DNA of 8,380 nucleotides from an uncultured Comamonadaceae bacterium (GCA_937893415.1 CALBWZ010000259.1:1-8380); one strand, 5' to 3'; shown: positions 1 to 6,576, counted from the first letter of the stretch. Notes: generated from the letters alone by a model not told the origin. Made by a program: numbers and translations.

Positions 1-1023
1 CAATACGTATAGCAAGCCGTCTGTACCGTCTTTACCCCACTCAATATCCATGGGTCGACCGTAATGCTGCTCAATCAGCACCGCGTATCGGGCTAATTGC
101 TCAACGTCAGCATCGCTCAAGCTGTAGCGGTTGCGCTGCTCAACGGGCACGTCAATGGTTTGCACCAACTTCCCAGAAGCCGCTTTATCCTCAGCGGAAG
201 CAAACACCATTTGAATGAGTTTGGAGCCCAAATTACGACGTATCAGCGCCTTGTTGCCAGCTTTGAGCATTGGCTTGTGGACGTAGAACTCGTCTGGGTT
301 GACCGCACCTTGCACAACGGTTTCACCTAAACCGTAGCTAGACGTAATGAACACGACATCTTCAAAGCCAGACTCGGTGTCTATGGTGAACATCACGCCC
401 GCAGCACCCGTGTCAGAGCGCACCATGCGCTGAACGCCAGCGCTCAAGGCCACGTCTGCATGGGCAAAGCCTTTGTGGACGCGGTAGCTGATGGCCCTGT
501 CGTTGTACAAAGAAGCAAACACCACTTTCATTTTGATCAGCACGTCCTCAATGCCCACCACATTTAAGAATGTTTCTTGCTGGCCCGCAAACGAGGCGTC
601 TGGCAAGTCTTCAGCCGTGGCTGATGAGCGCACCGCAAAGCTGGCTTCTAAGTTCTCACCAGCAAGCGTTTGAAAAGCTGCTCGAATGCCCGCTTCTAGC
701 TGCGGTGGAAATGGCTGAGCCTCAACCATCAAGCGTATATCGGCGCCGGCTTTGGCCAATTCACGCACATCCTCCACATCAAGTGCATCTAGACGGGCAT
801 TGATTTTGGCGGTTAGGCCATCAAACGCTAGAAAATCTCGAAAGGCATTGGCAGTGGTGGCAAAGCCTGTCGGTACTCGAACACCGTTGGGTAGCTGAGA
901 AATCATCTCACCCAAACTGGCATTCTTGCCGCCTACGACTTCAACGTCACTGTTGCGCAACAGCTCGAAAGGAACGACCAACGCGGCCGCGTCAAATCGA
1001 TCTGAGTGATTAACGTCAGACAT
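1..1023 (-). CDS. ppsA: Phosphoenolpyruvate synthase (pyruvate, water dikinase), N-terminal part, cut by window edge
   Basis: Converts pyruvate, ATP and water to PEP, AMP and phosphate in the cytoplasm, the entry step of gluconeogenesis from C3 acids. The frame is open without a stop from ATG at 1023 to base 1, giving 341 residues. The family is about 790-800 residues, so roughly the N-terminal 43% is present. It covers most of the PEP/pyruvate-binding (ATP-grasp-like) domain: [10 protein letters not shown] at residues 31-40, RSSATAEDL at 132-140, [10 protein letters not shown] at 146-155, GETVVQG at 243-249 and MDIEW at 325-329. The phosphohistidine domain and the catalytic C-terminal barrel lie outside the window. 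The start is supported by GGAG (1032-1035) 8 nt upstream and by the usual distance to the GGKN motif. It is divergent from ppsR, its post-translational regulator. I see no frameshift. Confidence 0.96.
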   Translation of the reverse strand, partial: MSDVNHSDRFDAAALVVPFELLRNSDVEVVGGKNASLGEMISQLPNGVRVPTGFATTANAFRDFLAFDGLTAKINARLDALDVEDVRELAKAGADIRLMVEAQPFPPQLEAGIRAAFQTLAGENLEASFAVRSSATAEDLPDASFAGQQETFLNVVGIEDVLIKMKVVFASLYNDRAISYRVHKGFAHADVALSAGVQRMVRSDTGAAGVMFTIDTESGFEDVVFITSSYGLGETVVQGAVNPDEFYVHKPMLKAGNKALIRRNLGSKLIQMVFASAEDKAASGKLVQTIDVPVEQRNRYSLSDADVEQLARYAVLIEQHYGRPMDIEWGKDGTDGLLYVL

Positions 1024-1215
1024 ACACAAGACTCCACAAAGTTATAAATGCGGTGCTTGCTGTGGGGTGCTCACCAAGGTTTTGTTTTTCTGGTTGTTAC
1101 CATGGGCACCGAGTTACAGCTTGGTTACATGTATTGTAGAGGGTCAATCCCACGCGAAACTGTCAACAGCTGCCCTCTTGCGTATTTGTTCAACTCACCT
1201 ATAGGCCTGTCATTC
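1024..1215. promoter_or_regulatory. Divergent ppsA/ppsR intergenic control region
   Basis: This 192-bp region must hold promoters for both genes. Leftward (ppsA), a TACAAT -10-like box is at 1133-1138 on the minus strand. The only good TTGACA (1161-1166) is 22 bp away from it, too far for a normal sigma70 pair. Its leader would be about 100 nt. Rightward (ppsR), TTGCGT (1178-1183) and TATAGG (1200-1205) are 16 bp apart, but would start RNA only a few bases before the ppsR ATG. An 8-bp palindrome TACATGTA lies at 1126-1133. All of these are eye matches. The existence of a control region is solid from gene orientation, but the exact boxes are weak. Confidence 0.45.
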
Positions 1216-2037
1216 ATGCCAAACCGCACCGTATTTTTTGTCTCAGATGGCACAGGCATTACAGCCGAGACATTTGGCAAAGCCATTCTTGCCCAGTTTG
1301 AAATATCACCGCGCCAAGTGCGCTTGCCGTTTATGGACAGTGTCGACAAGGCTCACCAAGCAGTGCGGCAAATCAACCATGCCGCAGAAGTAGACGGCAA
1401 GCGCCCTATTGTGTTTTCCACTTTGGTCAACATGGAGGTGCTGGCAGTCATCAAAGAAAAGTGCCAAGGCATGCTGTTAGACATGTTTGGTACTTTTGTG
1501 GCACCTTTAGAGCAAGAACTTAGCCTCACGTCCAACCACCGTGTGGGGCGCTTCTCTGATGTCAGTAAATCTCAGGAATACCACGATCGAATTGAAGCCA
1601 TTAATTTTTCTTTGGCCCATGACGACGGTCAAAGCAACCGCGATCTGTCCAGCTCAGACGTGATTTTGGTAGGGGTCAGCCGCAGCGGAAAAACCCCAAC
1701 ATCGCTGTACTTGGCCATGCAATACGGCCTCAAAGCGTCCAACTACCCGCTTATCCCTGAAGACTTTGACCGCCATGAACTGCCACCAGACTTGGCGCCC
1801 TTTAAGTCCAAGCTATTTGGCTTGACCATACAGCCAGAGCGTTTGAGCGAAATTCGCAATGAACGACGCCCTAACTCGCGCTACGCCAGCTTAGACAACT
1901 GCCGCAACGAGGTGCACGAGGCTGAAGCCATGATGCGCCGCGAAGGCATACGTTGGCTATCGACCACCACCAAGTCCATTGAAGAGATTGCCACTACCAT
2001 TCTGCAAGAAGTGCAAGGTGATCAGAAAGCTTATTGA
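1216..2037 (+). CDS. ppsR: PEP synthase regulatory protein (bifunctional kinase/pyrophosphorylase, DUF299)
   Basis: The family inactivates PEP synthase by ADP-dependent phosphorylation of a threonine next to its catalytic histidine, and reactivates it by Pi-dependent dephosphorylation. The protein is 273 residues, within the usual range of about 270-280. Visible motifs are the N-terminal [14 protein letters not shown] (residues 6-19), HDDG at 135-138, the P-loop GVSRSGKT at 153-160 followed by PTS, then NYPLIPEDF (about 176-184) and a C-terminal [13 protein letters not shown] segment. The frame is open back to 1048, but the extra 56 residues are not family-like and overlap the promoter region, so I start at ATG 1216. 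Only a weak TAGG (1202-1205) serves as ribosome site. It is divergent from ppsA, its expected target, a common arrangement in betaproteobacteria. The downstream minus-strand gene converges 37 bp away and no strong terminator is visible between them. Confidence 0.95.
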   Translation: MPNRTVFFVSDGTGITAETFGKAILAQFEISPRQVRLPFMDSVDKAHQAVRQINHAAEVDGKRPIVFSTLVNMEVLAVIKEKCQGMLLDMFGTFVAPLEQELSLTSNHRVGRFSDVSKSQEYHDRIEAINFSLAHDDGQSNRDLSSSDVILVGVSRSGKTPTSLYLAMQYGLKASNYPLIPEDFDRHELPPDLAPFKSKLFGLTIQPERLSEIRNERRPNSRYASLDNCRNEVHEAEAMMRREGIRWLSTTTKSIEEIATTILQEVQGDQKAY

Positions 2038-2074
2038 GCCGTAAAGCGGCGGCACATTCGGCTTGACGCACAAA

Positions 2075-2503
2075 CTATTGAGCGCCAGCGTCCTCTTGCT
2101 TGGATTGCTGCAGCGCCAACTTGGCATCCGCCTTGGCTTGCTTAACGGCAGCTTTTTCAGCTTGTGTTTTATCCCAGTGTGCGTGGCGGCTTAAAGCAAA
2201 GTTAAAAAACAACTTGCACCAAATGGTAATGCCGGCCATGGCAGTCCACTCGTCTTTGGCAAGATTGGCACCTACCACGCCAATAATGGCACTCAGCACC
2301 ACAGTGCCCGCAATAAGGTTGGCCGCCAAAGCAAACGGGGCAAACTTTGCAGGGTTGGGTGGTGACTCGCCATTTTTAACTGCCACGCCTGAGAAGTCGC
2401 GCTTCACAGCAATCGCCCACACTTGTCGAAACCAGACAAAGGCCATTGGAAACAAAGCCAAAAACAAAATCCAAGTCAATACCAAATCTACGTAGAGATG
2501 CAT
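2075..2503 (-). CDS. Small inner-membrane protein of unknown function
   Basis: 142 residues; I do not recognise a named function. A strongly hydrophobic helix lies at about residues 7-25 and a second at about 55-80. A shorter, weaker hydrophobic stretch at 88-104 contains Trp-Cys. Between the first two is a basic, proline-containing loop (VKRDFSGVAVKNGESPPNP, about 33-51). The tail from about 107 is rich in Lys, Ala, Gln and Asp and probably cytoplasmic. The ATG at 2503 begins just before helix 1. The ribosome site is poor (GGAC about 5 nt upstream). I recall similar short membrane proteins in Comamonadaceae, but cannot verify this. It is separated from the upstream symporter operon by a strong terminator, so it is probably transcribed alone. 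Codon use resembles its neighbours, and the antisense open frame (2100-2495) looks like a shadow. Confidence 0.8.
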   Translation of the reverse strand: MHLYVDLVLTWILFLALFPMAFVWFRQVWAIAVKRDFSGVAVKNGESPPNPAKFAPFALAANLIAGTVVLSAIIGVVGANLAKDEWTAMAGITIWCKLFFNFALSRHAHWDKTQAEKAAVKQAKADAKLALQQSKQEDAGAQ

Positions 2504-2512
2504 AACAGTCCA

Positions 2513-2540
2513 ATTATTCGCTCAATCTATTAACCGTCAA
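2513..2540 (-). promoter_or_regulatory. Candidate sigma70 promoter for the 142-residue membrane protein
   Basis: On the minus strand TTGACG (2535-2540) is followed after 16 bp by AATAAT (2513-2518), each one mismatch from the -35 and -10 consensus. It sits between the terminator at 2551-2586 and the start codon at 2503, where a promoter is expected. RNA would start near 2506, only a few bases before the ATG, so the message might be nearly leaderless. That fits the poor ribosome site. Confidence 0.4.
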
Positions 2541-2550
2541 CTGTAAAAGA

Positions 2551-2586
2551 AAAAAGCCCTGCCGCATTGCAGCCGCAGGGCTTTTT
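2551..2586 (-). terminator. Rho-independent terminator of the symporter operon (potentially bidirectional)
   Basis: Perfect 12-bp inverted repeat: AAAAAGCCCTGC (2551-2562) pairs with GCAGGGCTTTTT (2575-2586) around a 12-nt loop. The GC-rich stem is followed on the minus strand by a run of U. It begins 63 nt past the symporter stop codon. Because the outer stem is A/T on both sides, it could also stop plus-strand transcription running out of ppsR. Confidence 0.9.
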
Positions 2587-2589
2587 CCT

Positions 2590-2626
2590 TTGGGCTAAGC
2601 ACACTGAGGTGTCTCAGTGTGCCCAA
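2590..2626 (-). repeat. Second hairpin between symporter stop and terminator
   Basis: GCACACTGAG (2599-2608) and CTCAGTGTGC (2613-2622) form a perfect 10-bp stem with a GTGT tetraloop. TTGGG (2590-2594) and CCCAA (2622-2626) can extend a shifted 9-bp version of the stem across a bulge of about 5 nt. There is no U-run on either side, so it is not itself a standard terminator. It lies 24 nt after the symporter stop codon and could protect the mRNA 3' end or help termination. Confidence 0.7.
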
Positions 2627-2649
2627 CCCTAGTTGCTTAAGGCCGCTAT

Positions 2650-4452
2650 TTAGTGACCCGTTGCAGCACCCGCGCCCTTAGGGATACGGATAGATTCAAC
2701 CAGGTCCTGAATATGCATAGGTGTTGGTGCTGTGAACTTACAGACCGCAAAGGCGACTGCAAAGTTAACGATAGCACCTAACGTACCAATGGCGTTTGGC
2801 TCAATACCAAACCAGCCATCAACTCCGCCCACCATGTCAACAAACTCGGTGCCCTTGATAAACAAGATGCCTTTGTGTGCAAACACGTAGAACAGTGTCA
2901 CGCTTAAACCAGCCAACATACCGGCCATTGCGCCTTCGCTGTTCATCTTCTTAGAGAAGATGCCCATAACGATGGCTGGGAACAATGAGCTGGCAGCAAT
3001 ACCGAAGGCCAAAGCCACCGTACCTGCGGCAAAACCAGGTGGGTTTAAGCCCAAATAGCCTGCCACAAACACAGCACCAGCCATAGACAATTTACCGGCC
3101 AACAACTCACTTTTCTCACTGATCTCGGGCTTGAATACACCCTTGATCAAGTCGTGAGAAATAGCTGAAGAAATAGCCAATAACAAACCGGCAGCCGTAG
3201 ACAGCGCAGCGGCCAAACCGCCAGCAGCTACCAATGCAATCACCCAATTGGGCAGCAATGCAATTTCAGGGTTCGCCAACACAATAATGTCGGCGTTCAC
3301 TGTTAGCTCATTGCCCTTCCAACCAGCGGCTTCAGCCTTGGCCAGAACTGCTTGGTCTTTGGTCTTGTCGTTGTAGTACTGAATACGACCGTCGCCGTTC
3401 TTATCGTCAAACTTCAACAGGCCAGTCACTTCCCAACGCTTCATCCAATCTGGACGGTCATCGGCTTTGATACTGTTCTCAGCCGCAAACAAGTCACTGT
3501 TGGCATTTACACCGGCGTTGACTGCTGAATGCAGGTTCAACTTGGCCATCGCACCCACAGCAGGCGCTGTGGTGTACAAAATGGCGATGAAGAACAAGGC
3601 CCAACCAGCTGATTTACGTGCATCAGACACTTTTGGTACTGTGAAGAAGCGAACAATCACGTGTGGCAAACCAGCCGTACCAATCATCAGTGAGACGGTG
3701 TAGAAGAACATGTTCAACATACTGCCGCGACTGGTGGTGGTGTACTCGCTGAACCCAAGCTCTGTCACCACTTGGTCCAACTTTGCCAACAGCGATACAT
3801 CAGTGCCTACAAGGTCAGCGCCCAAACCGAATTGTGGGAAAACGTTGCCAGTTAGGTTCAAGGAAATGAACACAGCAGGCACGGTGTAAGCCAAGATCAA
3901 CACGATGTACTGGGCCACTTGGGTGTAAGTAATACCCTTCATGCCACCAAACACGGCGTAGGCAAACACAATTCCCATTCCAATGTAAATACCGACTTCT
4001 TTGGTCACGCCCAAAAAGCGCGAGAAAGCCACACCAACACCAGTCATTTGACCAATGATGTAAGTGACTGACGCCACCAACAAACACAACACAGCAATAG
4101 AGCGTGCAGCCTTTGAGTAGTAACGGTCACCAATGAATTCTGGCACTGTGAACTTACCGAACTTACGCAGGTAAGGCGCCAGCAACATAGCGAGCAACAC
4201 ATAACCGCCGGTCCAACCCATCAAGAATACAGCGCCGCCGTAACCCATGTTGGAAATCAAACCCGCCATGGAAATGAAAGAAGCAGCAGACATCCAGTCA
4301 GCAGCTGTGGCCATACCGTTCATGACGGGGTGCACACCACCGCCAGCAACGTAAAACTCGCTGGTGCTACCGGCACGTGCCCAAAATGCGATACCGAGGT
4401 ACAGCGCGAAGGTAAAGCCTACGACAACGTAGGTGATAGTTTGTAGATCCAT
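2650..4452 (-). CDS. Sodium:solute symporter large subunit (VC_2705-like, partner of DUF4212)
   Basis: 600-residue inner-membrane transporter of the sodium:solute symporter (SSS) family, with about 13 hydrophobic segments (for example 5-25, 44-64, 71-92, 118-138, 154-172, 180-199, 246-266, 283-303, 401-431, 476-500, 507-525, 557-575). Family hallmarks include ADWMSAASFISMAG (51-64), GGMKGITYTQVAQY (169-182), GLPHVIVRFF (261-270) and LSTAAGLLLAISSAISHD (417-434), the last being the region expected to form part of the sodium site. A long polar loop (about 304-400) holds an EF-hand-like DKNGDGRI at 350-357. It follows the DUF4212 small-subunit gene by 13 nt, which points to the VC_2705-like two-subunit class rather than classical ActP with its YjcH/DUF485 partner. 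The cargo is probably a short monocarboxylate (acetate, lactate, propionate or pyruvate); this is inference. The frame opens 13 codons earlier, but ATG 4452 has an excellent ribosome site. Confidence 0.93.
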   Translation of the reverse strand: MDLQTITYVVVGFTFALYLGIAFWARAGSTSEFYVAGGGVHPVMNGMATAADWMSAASFISMAGLISNMGYGGAVFLMGWTGGYVLLAMLLAPYLRKFGKFTVPEFIGDRYYSKAARSIAVLCLLVASVTYIIGQMTGVGVAFSRFLGVTKEVGIYIGMGIVFAYAVFGGMKGITYTQVAQYIVLILAYTVPAVFISLNLTGNVFPQFGLGADLVGTDVSLLAKLDQVVTELGFSEYTTTSRGSMLNMFFYTVSLMIGTAGLPHVIVRFFTVPKVSDARKSAGWALFFIAILYTTAPAVGAMAKLNLHSAVNAGVNANSDLFAAENSIKADDRPDWMKRWEVTGLLKFDDKNGDGRIQYYNDKTKDQAVLAKAEAAGWKGNELTVNADIIVLANPEIALLPNWVIALVAAGGLAAALSTAAGLLLAISSAISHDLIKGVFKPEISEKSELLAGKLSMAGAVFVAGYLGLNPPGFAAGTVALAFGIAASSLFPAIVMGIFSKKMNSEGAMAGMLAGLSVTLFYVFAHKGILFIKGTEFVDMVGGVDGWFGIEPNAIGTLGAIVNFAVAFAVCKFTAPTPMHIQDLVESIRIPKGAGAATGH

Positions 4453-4461
4453 TTGTGTGAT

Positions 4462-4467
4462 CTCCTT
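4462..4467 (-). promoter_or_regulatory. Shine-Dalgarno of the symporter large subunit, overlapping the upstream stop codon
   Basis: AAGGAG lies 9 nt before ATG 4452 and fixes that start over the in-frame ATG at 4491, which lies inside the small-subunit gene. The TAA of the small-subunit gene (4466-4468) shares its last two A residues with this site. Ribosomes ending on the first cistron would therefore sit on the ribosome site of the second, which suits translational coupling. Confidence 0.85.
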
Positions 4468-4717
4468 AATCTTCGCTGACGCCGAATTCACGGTCGATTT
4501 GGGCCATTTTTTTCGTGTAGTACACGATCAGGATCAAAAAGACGTAAATAGAGCCTTGCTGTGCAAACCAGAAACCCAGTGGGTATCCGCCGAGGTGAAT
4601 CGCATTGAGTGCAGGTGCAAACAAAATACCAGCGCCATACGAGACCAAGAACCAGACTACGAGAATCTTGGTCAGCAGGCTGAGCGTTGCAGCCCAGTAG
4701 CCTTTGCTGTCATTCAT
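4466..4717 (-). CDS. DUF4212 sodium:solute symporter small subunit
   Basis: 83-residue membrane protein with two hydrophobic helices, about residues 11-33 and 49-68, joined by a short loop with the family-typical GGYPLGFWFAQQGSIYVF segment (43-60). The charged C-terminus (KKMAQIDREFGVSED) probably faces the cytoplasm. DUF4212 proteins are encoded directly before VC_2705-type symporters and are regarded as their small subunit; their exact contribution is not well established. Length and layout are normal for the family. The start at ATG 4717 has AGGAG (4725-4729) 7 nt upstream. An overlapping ATG at 4724 opens only a four-codon frame. The stop codon touches the ribosome site of the large subunit, so both are surely cotranscribed. 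Confidence 0.93.
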   Translation of the reverse strand: MNDSKGYWAATLSLLTKILVVWFLVSYGAGILFAPALNAIHLGGYPLGFWFAQQGSIYVFLILIVYYTKKMAQIDREFGVSED

Positions 4718-4956
4718 AGGTCATCTCCTAATTTAGAAATGTTGTTCAAATCACAGCAAACCAACGGCTTGCTGCACTTCGTCTGAATGCCGCACACACG
4801 CAAAAAACAGCACACGGTTTATTCATCGACAGTGCAATGTGGTGGCCGTGGCTTACGGCTAACTTATGAACACCCCTAAATGACCACCAAACTAGGGTTT
4901 ATCCCAACTAATTAAGTGCAAATAAGCCATGAATTGCTGGATGACATAGGTGCTGA

Positions 4957-5010
4957 GACCGCAAGCTAAGCGGTCGTGTGCCCAGCTACTGAAAGATTCG
5001 ACCGCTTAGC
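4957..5010. repeat. Inverted repeat with three mutually complementary arms
   Basis: GCTAAGCGGTCG (4965-4976) and CGACCGCTTAGC (4999-5010) form a perfect 12-bp inverted repeat with a 22-nt spacer. In addition GACCGC at 4957-4962 can pair with GCGGTC at 4970-4975 around a 7-nt loop. The middle arm can thus pair with either outer arm, but not both at once. Neither side carries a U-run, so this is not a simple terminator. Confidence 0.75.
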
Positions 5011-5015
5011 GAGCA

Positions 5016-5046
5016 GTTGTTCAACAGCTTAGACATGTTGTCAACA
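5016..5046. repeat. Two GTTG/CAAC dyads about two helical turns apart
   Basis: GTTG-TT-CAAC (5016-5025) and TGTTG-T-CAACA (5036-5046) are short palindromes whose centres are about 20.5 bp apart. The spacing would place both on the same DNA face, as expected for paired regulator sites. They are short, so chance is possible. A related imperfect copy (GTTGTTCAAA) is at 4741-4750. Confidence 0.35.
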
Positions 5047-5203
5047 CCCCGCCAGCCTTGTCTGTAGCGTCAAGGGCGCCACTCACATCTTCATACAACA
5101 CGGATGCCACCGCATGGACACCGCTGATGGATGGCATGGCTGCAGTGACATGACCCAACTTGTGGCATGCGTTGCCACACAAGGCCAGGTCAAAATGCCG
5201 CAG
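5021..5203 (-). pseudogene. Possible gene remnant or small hypothetical ORF
   Basis: A 60-codon stretch is open on the minus strand between TAG (5204-5206) and TGA (5021-5023). From the first ATG (5137) it gives 38 residues, starting MPSISGVHAVASV and continuing with LYEDVSGALDATDK. The composition reads like ordinary protein (Ala, Val, Gly, Asp), which is why I list it. There is no ribosome site before the ATG, I recognise no family, and a comparable open stretch lies on the opposite strand. It may be debris of a lost gene or chance. Confidence 0.2.
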
Positions 5204-5295
5204 CTATGGCCATCCAACTTGCATGTCAAAACTGATTCGATGGCAATTGGCATCCAGGTTTAGGACGCATGGCTTGCGCGAGGCGGGCTAGGTTG

Positions 5296-6576
5296 TTAAT
5301 GCGCCGCACCGTACACGGCTTTTTGCACCCGCTTGAGTGTCCACCACACAGCAAGCGCGATCAACGGCACTGCAACCGCCATCGTCATCTCGCTGGTGAT
5401 AGGCCAGCCCACAGTTTTAGCGACCTTGGCCACGTAACCTAACAAACCAGTCAGGTAGTAAGTAATGGCCACCACAGACAAACCTTCCACCGTAGACTGC
5501 AACTTAAGTTGCAAAGCTTGGCGCTGGTTCATGGTCACGAGCAACGCGCGGCTGCTGTCTTGTTGCTCAATTTCCACTCGGGTGCGCAGCAAGTTACTCA
5601 TGCGTGAAATACGTTCAGACAACGCCTGCTGGCGACGTTGCGACCAATCACAAGTGCTCATAGCTGGGGTTAAGCGTCGCTGCATAAAATCTTTTATAGA
5701 CTGCAAGCCGTCGAGCCTATCCTCGGCAATGTCATCAATACGGCGCATCACCAAATCAAAGTAGGCACTGCTGGCCGAAAACCGAGAGTGCGTCGCAGCG
5801 TAGTAACCTTCCACCTCACCAGCCAACCGCGTTAATCTATCCAGCAAAGCTGGCTCATCATCCGGTTTGGCCGTGCGAATAGCCGTTGCCAAAGAAGCCA
5901 GCTCGATCTCGCCGCGGCTGAGCATAGTCACACTGTCACGCGCAATAGGCAGACCCAATAAAGCCACCATCCGGTACGTTTCAATCTCCAGCAAACGCTG
6001 AACCAAACGACCTAAACGCCTAGGCGATAAATCGCGCACCAACACCAATGTTTGCGTCGCGCCATCGGCTTGTATTGCAAAGTCAGCAAACACAAGCGCT
6101 TGCTGGTTGGCCACCAAAGAACCTGTCAGCGACTCGTCTTGCAGGGTGGCTCGGACGGCCTTGCCTCTGACCGTATCGGCTTCAGACACAGCGGTCACAT
6201 GCATATGGCACAACAACTCACCTGGCATGCTGTTCAGCCAAGCAACAGGCACCACCTCAAGTGCTTTGGGTACCGATTTATCGGCTGCGTTGTCAGCGCC
6301 CAAATTACGCATAAAGGTGTAACTCACGAACTCGGTGTGCATTTCCCAGCGCAAACGGAACGCGCCCATGTCGGCGCGCATGTGGTTCACGCCAGCTTGC
6401 GGCTCTGGCAAGTGATGGTCTCGCAACAGTTGAGAGAAATGTGCTTGGCTGGTAGCGCGCTGGTGGGCTTGTAACAGCATGACCACGTGGGTAACTGCAA
6501 CTGGCGGTGGCAATGGTTCGGGCGGGCGGGCGTGTACTTCGTTGTGCAACGACAGTCTGTTGGGGTGGTTGTTCAC
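5296..6576 (-). CDS. DUF3422 family membrane protein
   Basis: 426 residues, close to the usual DUF3422 length. The N-terminus shows the family signature around LSLHNEVHARP (residues 8-18), followed by a soluble domain. The 300-360 region is charged and likely coiled-coil (heptad-like, Gln/Arg rich). Two helices close the protein, about 363-387 and 398-414, with a short basic tail, giving a membrane-anchored protein with most of its mass on one side. The function of DUF3422 is not established to my knowledge. The predicted start is GTG at 6576, because no ATG lies in frame before the conserved HNEVHARP. Only a weak GAG precedes it. The gene begins 29 nt after the stop of the spermidine-synthase-like gene, so it is probably the last gene of that unit. 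No clear terminator follows. Confidence 0.88.
   Translation of the reverse strand: MNNHPNRLSLHNEVHARPPEPLPPPVAVTHVVMLLQAHQRATSQAHFSQLLRDHHLPEPQAGVNHMRADMGAFRLRWEMHTEFVSYTFMRNLGADNAADKSVPKALEVVPVAWLNSMPGELLCHMHVTAVSEADTVRGKAVRATLQDESLTGSLVANQQALVFADFAIQADGATQTLVLVRDLSPRRLGRLVQRLLEIETYRMVALLGLPIARDSVTMLSRGEIELASLATAIRTAKPDDEPALLDRLTRLAGEVEGYYAATHSRFSASSAYFDLVMRRIDDIAEDRLDGLQSIKDFMQRRLTPAMSTCDWSQRRQQALSERISRMSNLLRTRVEIEQQDSSRALLVTMNQRQALQLKLQSTVEGLSVVAITYYLTGLLGYVAKVAKTVGWPITSEMTMAVAVPLIALAVWWTLKRVQKAVYGAAH

Larger units (their letters stand above)
4718..5295. other. Long intergenic region with inverted repeats; no convincing gene
   Basis: 578 bp between the DUF3422 stop and the symporter small-subunit start. 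It must hold the symporter promoter and probably the 3' end of the DUF3422 transcript, yet I see no hairpin followed by a U-run. Contents are the AGGAG ribosome site (4725-4729), a weak sigma54-like GG-N10-GC element on the minus strand (4833-4848), a 12-bp inverted repeat (4965-5010), two GTTG/CAAC dyads (5016-5046), a GTGGCA/TGCCAC hairpin (5159-5183), an imperfect 16-bp palindrome (5239-5254), and one minus-strand open frame (5021-5203). ATGGC/GGCAT words recur between 5100 and 5280. Confidence 0.6.

Noticed and set aside
1048..1215. 56-residue N-terminal extension of ppsR
   Set aside because: The residues are not family-like, the stretch is the divergent promoter region, and ATG 1216 gives the normal length and N-terminus.
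2038..2074. Terminator between convergent ppsR and the membrane-protein gene
   Set aside because: Only a 4-bp GCCG/CGGC stem is present and no T-run follows.
2100..2495. 131-codon plus-strand frame opposite the small membrane protein
   Set aside because: It is an antisense shadow; the minus strand gives coherent membrane helices and a better start context.
4453..4491. 13-residue N-terminal extension of the symporter large subunit
   Set aside because: ATG 4452 has a perfect ribosome site, while the earlier ATG lies inside the small-subunit gene and has none.
2650..4717. Assignment as acetate permease ActP with YjcH
   Set aside because: The small partner matches DUF4212, not DUF485/YjcH, and the large subunit carries the long polar loop of the VC_2705-like class; acetate remains only one possible cargo.
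6052..6474. 140-codon plus-strand frame inside the DUF3422 gene
   Set aside because: It lies opposite the conserved N-terminal half of DUF3422, and its His/Gln/Leu-rich residue mix is typical of a reverse-frame shadow.
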